51,484 nt of DNA. It comes from Verrucomicrobiia bacterium. GTDB lineage: Bacteria; Verrucomicrobiota; Verrucomicrobiia; Limisphaerales; DASXHY01. A program made the translations under genes and the position numbers. Shown here piece by piece: positions 24,956 through 34,500 of this stretch. The stretch lies in contig DASPIL010000084.1 of assembly GCA_035629175.1 (NCBI GenBank), positions 1 to 51,484 of the forward strand, in the 5' to 3' direction. The notes below the pieces were generated by a model, which was given only the letters and a program-made list of their open reading frames with translations, was not told where the DNA came from and ran no database searches. Every line of letters starts with the position of its first letter. Positions within the stretch are counted from its first letter, which is position 1.

Positions 24956-25393
24956 ATGAAGAACTCTGAGCACATTCTACTCGCCAAAGACAACGAAACC
25001 GACGTGATGCTCGTTCGCCGCGCGATGAATATCGCGGGACTTCGCGCGAGCTTGCAGGTGGTGCGCGATGGCCAGCAGGCCGTGGATTACCTGGCGGGAA
25101 TCGATGGTTATTGCGACCGCGTGCTGCATCCGTTTCCCAAGCTGATGCTCCTCGACCTGCAGATGCCGCGCCTCGACGGGTTCGAGGTTTTAAGGATCGT
25201 CCGGACCGACCTTCATTTTACGCACCTGCCCGTCATTGTGCTCACCAGTTCAGAAAATCCTTCCGACATCAAGCGAGCCTACGAAATGGGGGCCACGTCG
25301 TACTTTCGCAAACCCGACAACGTCGAAGGCCTGGATGAAATGATCCATGTCCTGCACGCGTATTGGTTGAAGTTCAACCACTTTCCAGATTGA
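24956..25393 (+). CDS. Single-domain response regulator with altered acidic pocket
   Basis: A 145-residue receiver from the ATG at 24956 (M-K-N-S-E-H-I-L-L-A-K-D-N-E-T-D). Phospho-acceptor D67 (L-L-D-L-Q-M-P), T97 (V-L-T-S-S) and K119 (F-R-K-P) are present, but the Mg-binding acidic pair usually E-D or D-D reads K11-D12. A Lys there would weaken Mg binding and could lower or change phosphorylation. It lies 160 bases before the polysaccharide fusion gene in the same direction, so it may be read with it. Confidence 0.9.
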   Translation: MKNSEHILLAKDNETDVMLVRRAMNIAGLRASLQVVRDGQQAVDYLAGIDGYCDRVLHPFPKLMLLDLQMPRLDGFEVLRIVRTDLHFTHLPVIVLTSSENPSDIKRAYEMGATSYFRKPDNVEGLDEMIHVLHAYWLKFNHFPD

Positions 25394-25427
25394 ACATTAA
25401 AGCCGTTGCGTGACGGTCCCGTAGCTG

Positions 25428-25494
25428 CGGATTCTCCTCGGAATCTGTGGGTACTCTCCGACCCCTTTAGCAGGTTTTCACCCACTAACACCTG
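25428..25494 (+). other. Possible structured leader of the polysaccharide operon
   Basis: Three small stem-loops follow one another: CGGATTC / GAATCTG (25428-25434, 25441-25447), GGGT / ACCC (25449-25452, 25461-25464), and CAGGT / ACCTG (25471-25475, 25490-25494). They are 60-125 bases before the ATG of the Wzz/Wza fusion. I do not recognise a known riboswitch class; it may be only chance pairing. Confidence 0.3.
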
Positions 25495-25552
25495 TTGCCC
25501 TCGTTTGTACGCTGGCGTCGGTTTTGTCGGAAAGACTCACTGACCATTCTGC

Positions 25553-28543
25553 ATGAACGAAGGATTTGAAACAGACGCCGGGCGAAATACCTCGCACAAC
25601 GGCAACACAGCGCCGGGAAACGCACGGACAAACGGACACGCACACCGCAATGGACAGGCCGTCCAGGGCGGATTCGATGTCTGGACCGTTGCCGATATTT
25701 TAACCCACCGCTGGCACTGGCTTGTGATCGGCGGGATCCTCGGTGCTGCGGCGTTCTTCGCGCTGGGTTGGGTGTACCTCATCAAGCCCAAGTTCACTGC
25801 GACAGTGCAGTTGCTTCGCTACGAACCGCCGGGCGGCAGTGATGCCATAACCGGATCGGCGCTGAGCACGGAGACCTTCGCCAGCCTCATTGCGTCGCCC
25901 GACCTCCTGCGCGAAGTCGGCGCCGCGCTGCAGCCGCCGATCCCCCCGGAGCGGCTGGTCAAACAAATGAAGATTGATCCGCAGCCCGACTCGGATCTCG
26001 TGAAGGTGCTCGTTGCGGCCGGCGATCCTGCATCCGCGGTGAAGATTGCCAACCTTTATGCTGAGCGGACAGTGGCGTACACGAAGGATCTGCAGTCCAA
26101 AAAAGCGGCAGAGCTGGCCAATAATTACCTGAAACAACAGGTCCTTGAAATGGACAAGGACATTGGCGCGCTGCAGAACGAGTTCAAAGGGTCGGCAATG
26201 CCGGCGCCGATTTCAAACAAGCTCGAGGAGGTCAGCGGAAACCTGAACGCGCTGAACGCCAACCTCGCGTTAACGTCCCGTCCCTCGTTGTTAACGCTGC
26301 GCCTTTCCGAAAAACTCCAAACCTCCCTCGCGGAATTGTCCGAGCTGACGTCCAAGTACACCGACCTTCACCCCGCCGTCGTCCAGAAGCGCGATCAAAT
26401 CAACCTGCTGCAGGAGCAGATCAAATCCTCTGCGCAGAACACCGATCCGCTTTCCCCGACCGGTCTTGCAAGCATCGGGCCTGGCGGACAAAACGCATAC
26501 GATCCGAACCGCGATCTCATTCATGGAAAACTCCGGGCGCTCGAGGATGCGCGGATCGGACTCGCGAATCGGCAGCGTGAGGCGGAATTATACGCAAGCA
26601 ATCCTCCCGGCATGGTCCGCGTGTTTGCACCCGCCAACCTGAAGACCGTGCAATCAAATCATCGCCGTCTGAAAACAGGTATCGTGACCATCTTCGGCGG
26701 CTGCATGGGCATGGCCCTGAGCCTTGGCCTGATTCTCCTGACGGAAGCATTCGATCGGCGGCTGCGAACGGCGGACGATCTCAAGCGCGTCACAAAGCTT
26801 CCTGTCTTAACCACACTCGGGGATTTGAACTCGATGGCAGAGAAGGATCGCACCCAGTGGGCTTTCCGCAGCTGGACGCGCCTGCAGGGCAAACTCAGCC
26901 GTTCCCAGAACCATGGACTCGTGTGTGGCATCACGTCATCCAGCGAAGGCGAAGGCCGTTCGACCTGGATCAAGTTGTTGTCGGAAGCCGCGAGCCTGAG
27001 CGGCTTCAGGGTGCTGACGATCGCGACGCGGCCGTCAACTCATATTGGCTCTCCTCCCCAATTGACGGATGAACCTGCGAATGAACCGGCTCCTATGAAC
27101 TCTCGCGAAGAGAATCAGGTTGCAACCATCTCGAGCAACGTGCTCGCCACACCCGCGCAGGTGACCGAGCAACTCACGGATCCCAACTCTCAGCCAGTTG
27201 TCCACATTCCCCTGCCCGGCTGGGTATGGAACCTGGATCGACGGCGCGAATGGCGTGATGCGCTGGAGCAGTGGAAGCAAATCGACAACCTTGTGATTTT
27301 TGTCGAGCTGCCGCCGGCATCGATCCCCGAAGCTGTGCTGTTGGGCTCCAATCTGCCGAATGTCATCTGGCTGGCTGACAGCGGAACCGCGGATGCTGCC
27401 GAAACGCGGGCGCAGATTCAAACCCTTCGTGACGCCCGCGCGAACCTGGTAGGAGCCGTGCTGAATCGCGCGACGAATGGATCGCTGAAGAGCCACTTCC
27501 CCCGATGGATGGGATGTCTTGCGGTGCTCGCAATGCTGATGAACTTTTCCGGCCAGGCGCAAACGTCCACGCTCCCGGTCGAGGCACCTCCGGAGGAACG
27601 GCAAGCCACGCCGGCGTTGGTCACCCGAACAAATCTTGGATTCTCGGTCACCAGTCCGATTCATCGTGCGGAATGGCAGCAGCGCCTCACGCTGGGGCCG
27701 GGCGACGTCTTATCATTCGGACTTTATGGCGAGCCGCTGCTTAACCGGATGGAAGTTGCGGTCGGGCCCGACGGGCGTGTGAGTTACCTGGAAGCGCAGG
27801 ATATCCTTGTTACTGGCCTCACGGTGGATGAACTGCGGCAGCGCTTTGATGATGAACTTGGCAAATTCCGGCGTGTTGCACGGACGATGATTACTCCCGT
27901 AACTTTCAAGAGCAAAAAGTATTACGTTCTTGGCAAGGTGGTTCAACGTGGCGTGTACACGCTCGACCGTCCAACAACGGTGATCGAGGCCATCGCGCGG
28001 GCCAAGGGACTTGAGAACGGCCTGGTGGACAACAACACAGTCGATCTGGCGGACCTTTCGCGAAGTTTCCTGATGCGCCGCGGCGAACGCATCCCTCTCA
28101 ATTTCGAAAAGCTATTCAACCAGGGTGACCTGTCTCAGAACATTCAGATCGAGCCGGACGATTACCTTTACTTCCCATCAGGCAGCGTGCAGGAAATTTA
28201 CGTGGTCGGCGAAGTGGGTCTGCCGGGAATGGTGGTCCATCGGCCTGACAGCACGACCCTCACCGCAATTGCGAATCGCGGCGGATTCAATGAGAAGGCA
28301 TTCAAGTCCCGCGTGCTCGTGATTCGCGGTTCCCTGAACAACCCCGAAACGTTTGTGGTGGACGCGCTGGGCGTGATGAACGGGCGCAGCAAAGACATGA
28401 CGTTGCAGCCGCGCGATATCGTCTATGTGAGCCATCGCCCGTTCTACAAGGCTGAAGATCTCCTCGATATGGCCACAGTCGCATTTATCCAATCGATTGT
28501 AACCACGTGGGTAAGCGCCGACGTGCTGTCGCCGGTGGATTAA
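25553..28543 (+). CDS. Wzz-like / degenerate kinase-like / Wza-like fusion protein
   Basis: A 996-residue protein that fuses parts normally made as separate proteins. An N-terminal low-complexity segment (H/N/G-rich, 1-40) is followed by a Wzz chain-length domain with helices at about 56-78 and 377-400 and coiled coil between. A BY-kinase-like domain follows, whose P-loop reads S-E-G-E-G-R-S-T (about 463-470), with Arg in place of the essential Lys. Near 653-670 is a hydrophobic stretch M-G-C-L-A-V-L-A-M-L-M-N-F-S-G-Q-A. Finally comes a polysaccharide export domain with SLBB-like beta-grasp repeats (L-G-P-G-D-V-L-S-F and P-D-G-R-V at the start). It should control chain length and export of an exopolysaccharide. 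Start at the ATG 25553. Confidence 0.88.
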   Translation: MNEGFETDAGRNTSHNGNTAPGNARTNGHAHRNGQAVQGGFDVWTVADILTHRWHWLVIGGILGAAAFFALGWVYLIKPKFTATVQLLRYEPPGGSDAITGSALSTETFASLIASPDLLREVGAALQPPIPPERLVKQMKIDPQPDSDLVKVLVAAGDPASAVKIANLYAERTVAYTKDLQSKKAAELANNYLKQQVLEMDKDIGALQNEFKGSAMPAPISNKLEEVSGNLNALNANLALTSRPSLLTLRLSEKLQTSLAELSELTSKYTDLHPAVVQKRDQINLLQEQIKSSAQNTDPLSPTGLASIGPGGQNAYDPNRDLIHGKLRALEDARIGLANRQREAELYASNPPGMVRVFAPANLKTVQSNHRRLKTGIVTIFGGCMGMALSLGLILLTEAFDRRLRTADDLKRVTKLPVLTTLGDLNSMAEKDRTQWAFRSWTRLQGKLSRSQNHGLVCGITSSSEGEGRSTWIKLLSEAASLSGFRVLTIATRPSTHIGSPPQLTDEPANEPAPMNSREENQVATISSNVLATPAQVTEQLTDPNSQPVVHIPLPGWVWNLDRRREWRDALEQWKQIDNLVIFVELPPASIPEAVLLGSNLPNVIWLADSGTADAAETRAQIQTLRDARANLVGAVLNRATNGSLKSHFPRWMGCLAVLAMLMNFSGQAQTSTLPVEAPPEERQATPALVTRTNLGFSVTSPIHRAEWQQRLTLGPGDVLSFGLYGEPLLNRMEVAVGPDGRVSYLEAQDILVTGLTVDELRQRFDDELGKFRRVARTMITPVTFKSKKYYVLGKVVQRGVYTLDRPTTVIEAIARAKGLENGLVDNNTVDLADLSRSFLMRRGERIPLNFEKLFNQGDLSQNIQIEPDDYLYFPSGSVQEIYVVGEVGLPGMVVHRPDSTTLTAIANRGGFNEKAFKSRVLVIRGSLNNPETFVVDALGVMNGRSKDMTLQPRDIVYVSHRPFYKAEDLLDMATVAFIQSIVTTWVSADVLSPVD

Positions 28544-28567
28544 TTTGAAGCGATTGCATACCCGTCT

Positions 28568-29704
28568 ATGAACAAAACACTGTACACAATTGCCGCCAGC
28601 GCAGTGCTGATGGCTTCCCTCGCTGGCTGCGCGCACAGGAACGCTACGTTCAACTCGCTCGATTCCGCTGAGGCCCCGAAAGCTGCCGCTCCGGAAATGG
28701 TGACTGTAACGAATCATATCGATGCGGCGTGGCTGGCGGCGCCGACCAATCTCTTCACGCTCGGGCCTGGTGACCGGCTTGAGATTGAACTGCTGGACGA
28801 GCCGGCATCGAAAAGCACAACCGTCGTGGGACCCGACGGCAAATTATATTTTAACCTGCTTCCCGGCCTCGATGTTTGGGGGCTTTCGCTGGGTCAGGCG
28901 AAGCAGTTGATTGAGCAGAACCTCGCCAACTACATTCGCGGAACGCCGCGCATCAACATCACTTTGCGCGAAGTGGCGAGTCAAAGGGTCTGGATTCTCG
29001 GCCGCGTTCAGGCGCCGGGAGTTTACACCATGTCAGGTCCAATGACGCTGCTGGAGGCTATTTCAGGCGCGGGCGGATCGCTGACGTTTGCCGGCGCTCG
29101 CGAAGTGAGTGGCGGGCCTTTGGGCGAGGATCTTGCAGACTTGAAACGCAGCTTCATCGTCCGCAATGGAAGCCTTCTCCCCGTCGATTTCGACCGTCTC
29201 CTCACCGAAGGCGATCTTTCCCAGAACATTTACCTGCAACCCGACGACTTCGTTTACTTCGCTCCCGCGTTTGCGCGCGAGGTCTATGTGCTTGGCGCGG
29301 TGGTGCAGCCGAGGCCGGTTATCTACCACGACGGATTATCCCTGGCCGGCGCCGTAGCAGGAGCTTATGGAACGGTTCGTGACGCTTACCTGAACCACGT
29401 GGTGGTGGTGCGCGGTTCCGTCAGCCAGCCTGAGGTTGCGGTCGTGGACTACAAAGCGATCGTCAATGGACGCGCGGCGGACGTTGCGCTGCAACCCCAT
29501 GACATCGTGTATGTGCCATTCTCGCCGTATCGCTATTTGCGAAAGTATGCAGAGATCGCATTGAACACGTTTGTGAATTCCGTTGCCATCAATGCGGGAA
29601 CCCGGCTGGGACCGCGCCCGGCAGCAGGGGTTGGCGCGGGCGTGTTTATTCCCGTCGGCAGCGGCATTCAGATCACACCGCCAGCGGCTCCACCGATTCG
29701 GTGA
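28568..29704 (+). CDS. Wza-like polysaccharide export lipoprotein
   Basis: A 378-residue protein. The lipobox L-A-G-C at about 18-21 follows a signal peptide, so it should be lipid-anchored in the outer membrane. The poly-export domain begins at T-L-G-P-G-D-R-L-E-I (about 60), and two SLBB-like segments follow (V-W-I-L-G-R-V-Q-A-P-G-V-Y and V-Y-V-L-G-A-V-V-Q-P-R). It lies 24 bases after the fusion gene. The Wza domain of that fusion and this protein are paralogous (both have F-L-x-x-x-x-x-L-P-V/I-D/N-F-D/E and G-D-L-S-Q-N-I), so two exporters are made. It ends in a Pro/Ala-rich tail. Confidence 0.93.
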   Translation: MNKTLYTIAASAVLMASLAGCAHRNATFNSLDSAEAPKAAAPEMVTVTNHIDAAWLAAPTNLFTLGPGDRLEIELLDEPASKSTTVVGPDGKLYFNLLPGLDVWGLSLGQAKQLIEQNLANYIRGTPRINITLREVASQRVWILGRVQAPGVYTMSGPMTLLEAISGAGGSLTFAGAREVSGGPLGEDLADLKRSFIVRNGSLLPVDFDRLLTEGDLSQNIYLQPDDFVYFAPAFAREVYVLGAVVQPRPVIYHDGLSLAGAVAGAYGTVRDAYLNHVVVVRGSVSQPEVAVVDYKAIVNGRAADVALQPHDIVYVPFSPYRYLRKYAEIALNTFVNSVAINAGTRLGPRPAAGVGAGVFIPVGSGIQITPPAAPPIR

Positions 29705-29724
29705 CCGCGCCTTGTCTCAATCTC

Positions 29725-29753
29725 CGGCGGCTTCCGAAAGATGCCGCCGTTTT
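29725..29753 (+). terminator. Intrinsic terminator
   Basis: The stem CGGCGGC / GCCGCCG (29725-29731, 29743-29749) is followed by TTTTGTTG, 20 bases past the stop of the lipoprotein gene. The 29754-29988 stretch after it holds no gene that I can support. Confidence 0.75.
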
Positions 29754-29988
29754 GTTGTACATCTTCCAATGCCCCGGAGTGAGCACGGCTCGGATGAACT
29801 CTGTTAAACGCTTCGAAAAAGCCCGGCCGAAGTTGTTTTTGACCAATGCACAAACGTAAAACTTCCCTACAGTAAATACCCCATCTCGGTAATAATCAGG
29901 ATTGACGCTCCTACACCTTTGCTGAAGACTCGCTTCACTCAAGCGAACCAGGCCAACATTCCAGTTAACCGTGGTGTCTAGTCGGCGT

Positions 29989-31308
29989 ATGCGTAAGACT
30001 CAAGATTTTAAGGCGGTGAGAAGGTGGGCTTTTCTGTGCTCCTTGGCTTTCCTCCAATTTAACCCCTCGGCGCCTGTCGCTCATGCGGCGATGCTGCAAA
30101 CAGGCCAGCCAGATTTAGTCAATTGGGTCTATGGGCCCGGGCTGGCCGACGTCGGGCCTGCCGCCCAGATTCAGGTTCCGCAAGGTTTCCGCTTTGCGAA
30201 CGCCGCCGATGCCGCGATTCTTCTTCGAGCAGGCGGCAATCCCACACCGGCGACTCTCGCCGGACTGCTGATGCCGACGAGTTCGGGATACATGGTGGTG
30301 TTCGAGTACACGCCCATCGGCTACGTAAAGACTGGCGACCGTGAAAAGGTGGATTCCGAGAGCGCACTATCGGCGCTGCAGAACAGCCTGCGGGAGCAAC
30401 GCAACACGGCCACGCTTGAATGGGCAAAAGCTCCGATTTTCGATGGATCCCGCCGCAGCCTTGAATGGGCGGTCGCGGTAACGACTGGCCAGCGAAAATC
30501 CGTGAATCACACGCTGCGTCTGCTGGGCCGCGAAGGTGTCTTGGACGCCATTGCAATTCACAATTCCGGTTCGGCCGCGGCGATTCCGCTGAAGCAGTTG
30601 CTGGCGGGAGTGACATTCAAGCCGGGTTTTGCTTACAACGACTATCGCAAGGGTGATCGCGTTTCGCAGCACAGGCTGTCGGATCTCGCAGCCTCCGAGG
30701 CCCCCGCGCCCTACACCGCCCGGCTTTCGTATCTTTGGCCAAGCATCGGAGGCGGCACTGCGGTGCTGATTGGATGCAGCGCGCTAATCGTGGCACGCCG
30801 GCGGCATCGCACACGTCGTGTGCGGTCTGGTCCCGGTCCCGTCCGCATCTTGCTGAATGCAGCTGCATCGCGGCGCCTTGAGTATTCCTATCCCGGCCAC
30901 ACCAATGGAAGTCACAATGGCTCGGCGAACGGAAACGGAAGCACGAATGGAAATGGGCATTCGAACGGAACCAATGGGAATGGAAAGCTCCGCCGCCGCC
31001 GCACCTTCGACTACCAGCGCTTTTATTCCGATCTCATGTCTGAGGTTTCAGACCGCTCACAGGTGAGCCCCGCGATTCCAGCCCGCCGCGTTGCCACGGC
31101 TCCGATTGCCACCGTCAACAAAGCTGAGCCGGAATTGAATTCTGCGGTTGCCAATCTCGGATTGATTGATCATCAGAAGCGCCTCATTGAGGAGCAGCAG
31201 CGCCTGATTCGTGAGCAGGCAAAACTGATTGAAGAGAAGACCCGCTTGATCCAGGAGAAGAACCAGGTGCTGGACAAACAGGCTGAACTTTTCGGCAACA
31301 TTTTCTAG
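29989..31308 (+). CDS. DUF2167-like membrane-anchored protein with coiled-coil tail
   Basis: Start at the ATG at 29989 (M-R-K-T-Q-D-F-K). The protein is 439 residues with a signal peptide ending near V-A-H-A-A. The periplasmic part (to about 230) matches the DUF2167 pattern (V-P-x-G-F-R-F-A-N-A-A-D-A, Y-M-V-V-F-E-Y, and R-S-L-E-W-A-V near the middle). One membrane helix at about 250-265 (G-G-G-T-A-V-L-I-G-C-S-A-L-I-V-A) is followed by a basic stretch, a low-complexity N/G/S/H segment (about 295-325), and a C-terminal heptad coiled coil R-L-I-E-E-Q-Q-R-L-I-R-E-Q. Function unknown; the position suggests a link to polysaccharide export. Confidence 0.8.
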   Translation: MRKTQDFKAVRRWAFLCSLAFLQFNPSAPVAHAAMLQTGQPDLVNWVYGPGLADVGPAAQIQVPQGFRFANAADAAILLRAGGNPTPATLAGLLMPTSSGYMVVFEYTPIGYVKTGDREKVDSESALSALQNSLREQRNTATLEWAKAPIFDGSRRSLEWAVAVTTGQRKSVNHTLRLLGREGVLDAIAIHNSGSAAAIPLKQLLAGVTFKPGFAYNDYRKGDRVSQHRLSDLAASEAPAPYTARLSYLWPSIGGGTAVLIGCSALIVARRRHRTRRVRSGPGPVRILLNAAASRRLEYSYPGHTNGSHNGSANGNGSTNGNGHSNGTNGNGKLRRRRTFDYQRFYSDLMSEVSDRSQVSPAIPARRVATAPIATVNKAEPELNSAVANLGLIDHQKRLIEEQQRLIREQAKLIEEKTRLIQEKNQVLDKQAELFGNIF

Positions 31309-31392
31309 GAATGTCTGCGTATTCTTCGGGCGTCTCAGAACCGCTCCGAATCGTCGCAACAGCTCTTAAACCCTAACCCTACCAACTGGGTA

Positions 31393-31430
31393 AAAGCCCG
31401 CCTCTAAACAGGCGGGCTTTTCGCTTTTTT
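31393..31430 (+). terminator. Intrinsic terminator
   Basis: An 11-bp stem AAAGCCCGCCT / AGGCGGGCTTT (31393-31403, 31410-31420) is followed by TCGCTTTTTT. It separates the DUF2167-like gene from the large secreted enzyme. Confidence 0.88.
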
Positions 31431-31534
31431 TCTGTCAGCCGAACACTGACAAAAAAACATGGCGCATGTCCGACAGGATAATGCGCCTCTCTCCGATTTC
31501 TGCACTGAACCACAACCGGCACCGTGGGCGCGCT

Positions 31535-34500
31535 ATGTGGAACAGATTTAGTGCAATTTTTGGCCTGGTGGCGTTTTCCCTCGCAGCGGCACCGGCCGTC
31601 GACGTTAACAACACCATGGAATATGCGGTCCAGGTGAGCGCCCGAACCGAGATGACCCCGGCGCAAATCACGCTGGATTGGGTTCAGGACTCTGCCGTTG
31701 CCCCGGAAAGCTATACGCTTTTTCGCCGCTCGCCCAATTCCGACTCGTGGGGCGATGGCATCACGCTTCCTGGTTCGCAAACCTCGTTTGTCGATGAAGG
31801 CGTTTCAGCCGGCAGCGCTTACGAATACCAGATCGTGAAGAAGACCCGCGGTTACACCGGCTACGGATACATCCAGGCCGGCATTCGCGTCCCCGTTGAA
31901 GAATATCGTGGAAAGCTCCTGCTCGTTGTCGACAACACCCATGCTGCCACTCTTTCAACCGAGCTCGAACGATTGCGCCAGGATATCACCGGCGATGGTT
32001 GGACTGTGATCCGCATTGACGTGGATCGGTCCGCTACGGTGGAAGCAGTGAAAGGCCAAATCAAGGCGCAGTACGATCTCGATCCGTCGAATGTCAAAGC
32101 CGTGTTCCTCTTTGGACACGTTCCGGTTCCCTACTCTGGCAACATTGTTCCCGACGGCCATTACCGCGAACACGAAGGCGCATGGCCTTGCGACGGTTAT
32201 TACGCTGACATGGACGGTGTCTGGACGGATCAGACGGTTGATGTGCGGATCGCGAACGATTCCCGAAATCACAACACGCCTGGTGATGGAAAGTTCGATC
32301 AATCGATCTTCCCGTCTGAATTGGAACTGATGATTGGCCGTGTGGACCTGGCGAACATGCCGGGCCGGCTGAGCGCGCAGGGCACCCCGACGTTTCGCGA
32401 CGAATGTGAACTTCTCCGCAATTACCTGAACAAGAATCATGGATTTCGGACGGCGCAGTTTGGAGCCCCCGAGCGGGCATTTGTCGGCGACTACTTTGGA
32501 GCTCGCGATGGCGAGGCGTTTGCCGCAAGCGGCTGGCGAAATTTCGCTCCGTTCTTCGGCCCTTCCAACATTCAGGCTCTCCGCCAGCCCGGCACCTGGA
32601 TATCCACTCTCAGCAGCAACGCCTGCCTGTGGGCTTACGGTTGCGGCTCCGGCAGCTACACCAGCATCGGCGGGATCGGCCGGGTCGGCGGTTATGCCGA
32701 TGGTCTCACGACTGAAATGGTCAACAGCAACGTGAAGACCGTTTTCGCCATGCTCTACGGAAGCTGGCTCGGAGACTGGGATTCTGAAGACAACATCCTG
32801 CGCGCGGTGCTCGCGACCCCCGAATACGGTTTGGCGAGTGTTTGGTCCGGCCGCCCTCATTGGTTCATGCATCACATGGCCCTCGGTCAACCCATCGGCT
32901 TCAGCGCTTTGCTGACACAGAACAATGGCAACTCAGGCCTGTACAGGAATCAACGAAACAGCTGCGCGGGATGGACGCACACCGCGCTTATGGGCGATCC
33001 CACCCTTCGCATGCATGTGGTGGCGCCGCCGACCGAAGTTGCTGCGCATCTCAGCAACAACGCCGTCATCTTGAGCTGGACTGCTGCTGCTGCAGACGAT
33101 GCCATCGAAGGATACAACGTCTATCGGGCCGCGAATGAGTCCGAACCGTTCGTGCGCGTGAACAAGGAAGTCATTAAAGGCAACAGCTTCATTGATGCCG
33201 ATGCCGCCCTGGGCGCTCATGCCTACATGGTGCGCGCGGTGAAACTGCAGGCCTCCGCCAGCGGGACTTACGTGAATCTGAGCCAGGGAGCAATCGTCCC
33301 GGCATTCAGTGCCCCGCAAGAAATTGCTGTTGCGACAAATGTCCCGGCGGTTGTCGAAGAAACGCCAGCCGTTTCAGAAATCTCAGGTGAATTGCTTTCC
33401 GCCACGGGCGAAACGTCAGATGCGCTTTGGTACAATGATTCGCTGCCAGCCGGTGCAATTCGCGATTCGAGCGGAGGTGACAACTGGGCGTGGGTGACAA
33501 GCAATCCAGCACCCTTCTCGGGATCCGCAGCCCATCAATCCGCAATCGCGTCCGGCCTGCACCAGCATTTCTTCAGCGCCGCAACACCGATGAACGTTGC
33601 CGGAGGCGACCGATTGATTGCTTACGTTTACGTCGATCCCAGCAACGTTCCGCAACAGCTGATGCTGCAATGGAGCGATGGGAACTGGGAACACCGCGCC
33701 TACTGGGGCGACAATCATCTTTGGTGGGGAACCGACGGAACCGCCAGTTCACGCCGAATGGGCGCAATGCCGCCAGCCGGGCAATGGGTTCGCCTTGAAG
33801 TGCCCGCAGTCCAGGTGGGACTCGAAGGCCGACCCGTGTCGGGAATGGCGTTCACTCTATTCGGAGGACGTGCCACATTCGATTACGTGGGCCGCGCAAC
33901 AACCACGCAAACCGCCACGCCTCCTCCCGCCACAAACAACGTTCCGTCAACGATTGGAGACGTGAGTTGGGTCAACGACGCCCTGCCGTCCGGCGCTGTC
34001 GGGGACAGCAGCGGTGGCGACACATGGGACTGGGTGGCGAGCAATCCCTCTCCGCAACTCGGAGCCAAGGCGCATCAGTCCACCGCGAGTGCCGGCCTGC
34101 ACCAGCATTTCTTCACCTCCGCAAGCCCGCTGGCGGTGGGTTCCGGCGACAAGCTTTATACCTACGTCTATCTCGATCCCGCCAATCCGCCCAGCCAGGT
34201 CATGCTGCAATGGTATGACGGCTCGTGGGAACATCGCGCGTATTGGGGCGACAACCACTTGTGGTGGGGCACGGACGGGACCGCGAATTCATGGCGTGCA
34301 GGTCCGCTTCCGGCGGCCGGACAATGGGCACGTCTCGAAGTGCCTGCCGCAAAAGTCGGCCTGGAAAACCGTTCACTCACGGGAATGGCCTTTACGCTGT
34401 TTGGCGGCAAGGCGGCCTGGGATAACGCGGGAAAATCCGGCTCGGCCCCCGTTACTCCACCCGTCACCAACAGCACGCCGGCGAACCCGGGGAACGGAAC

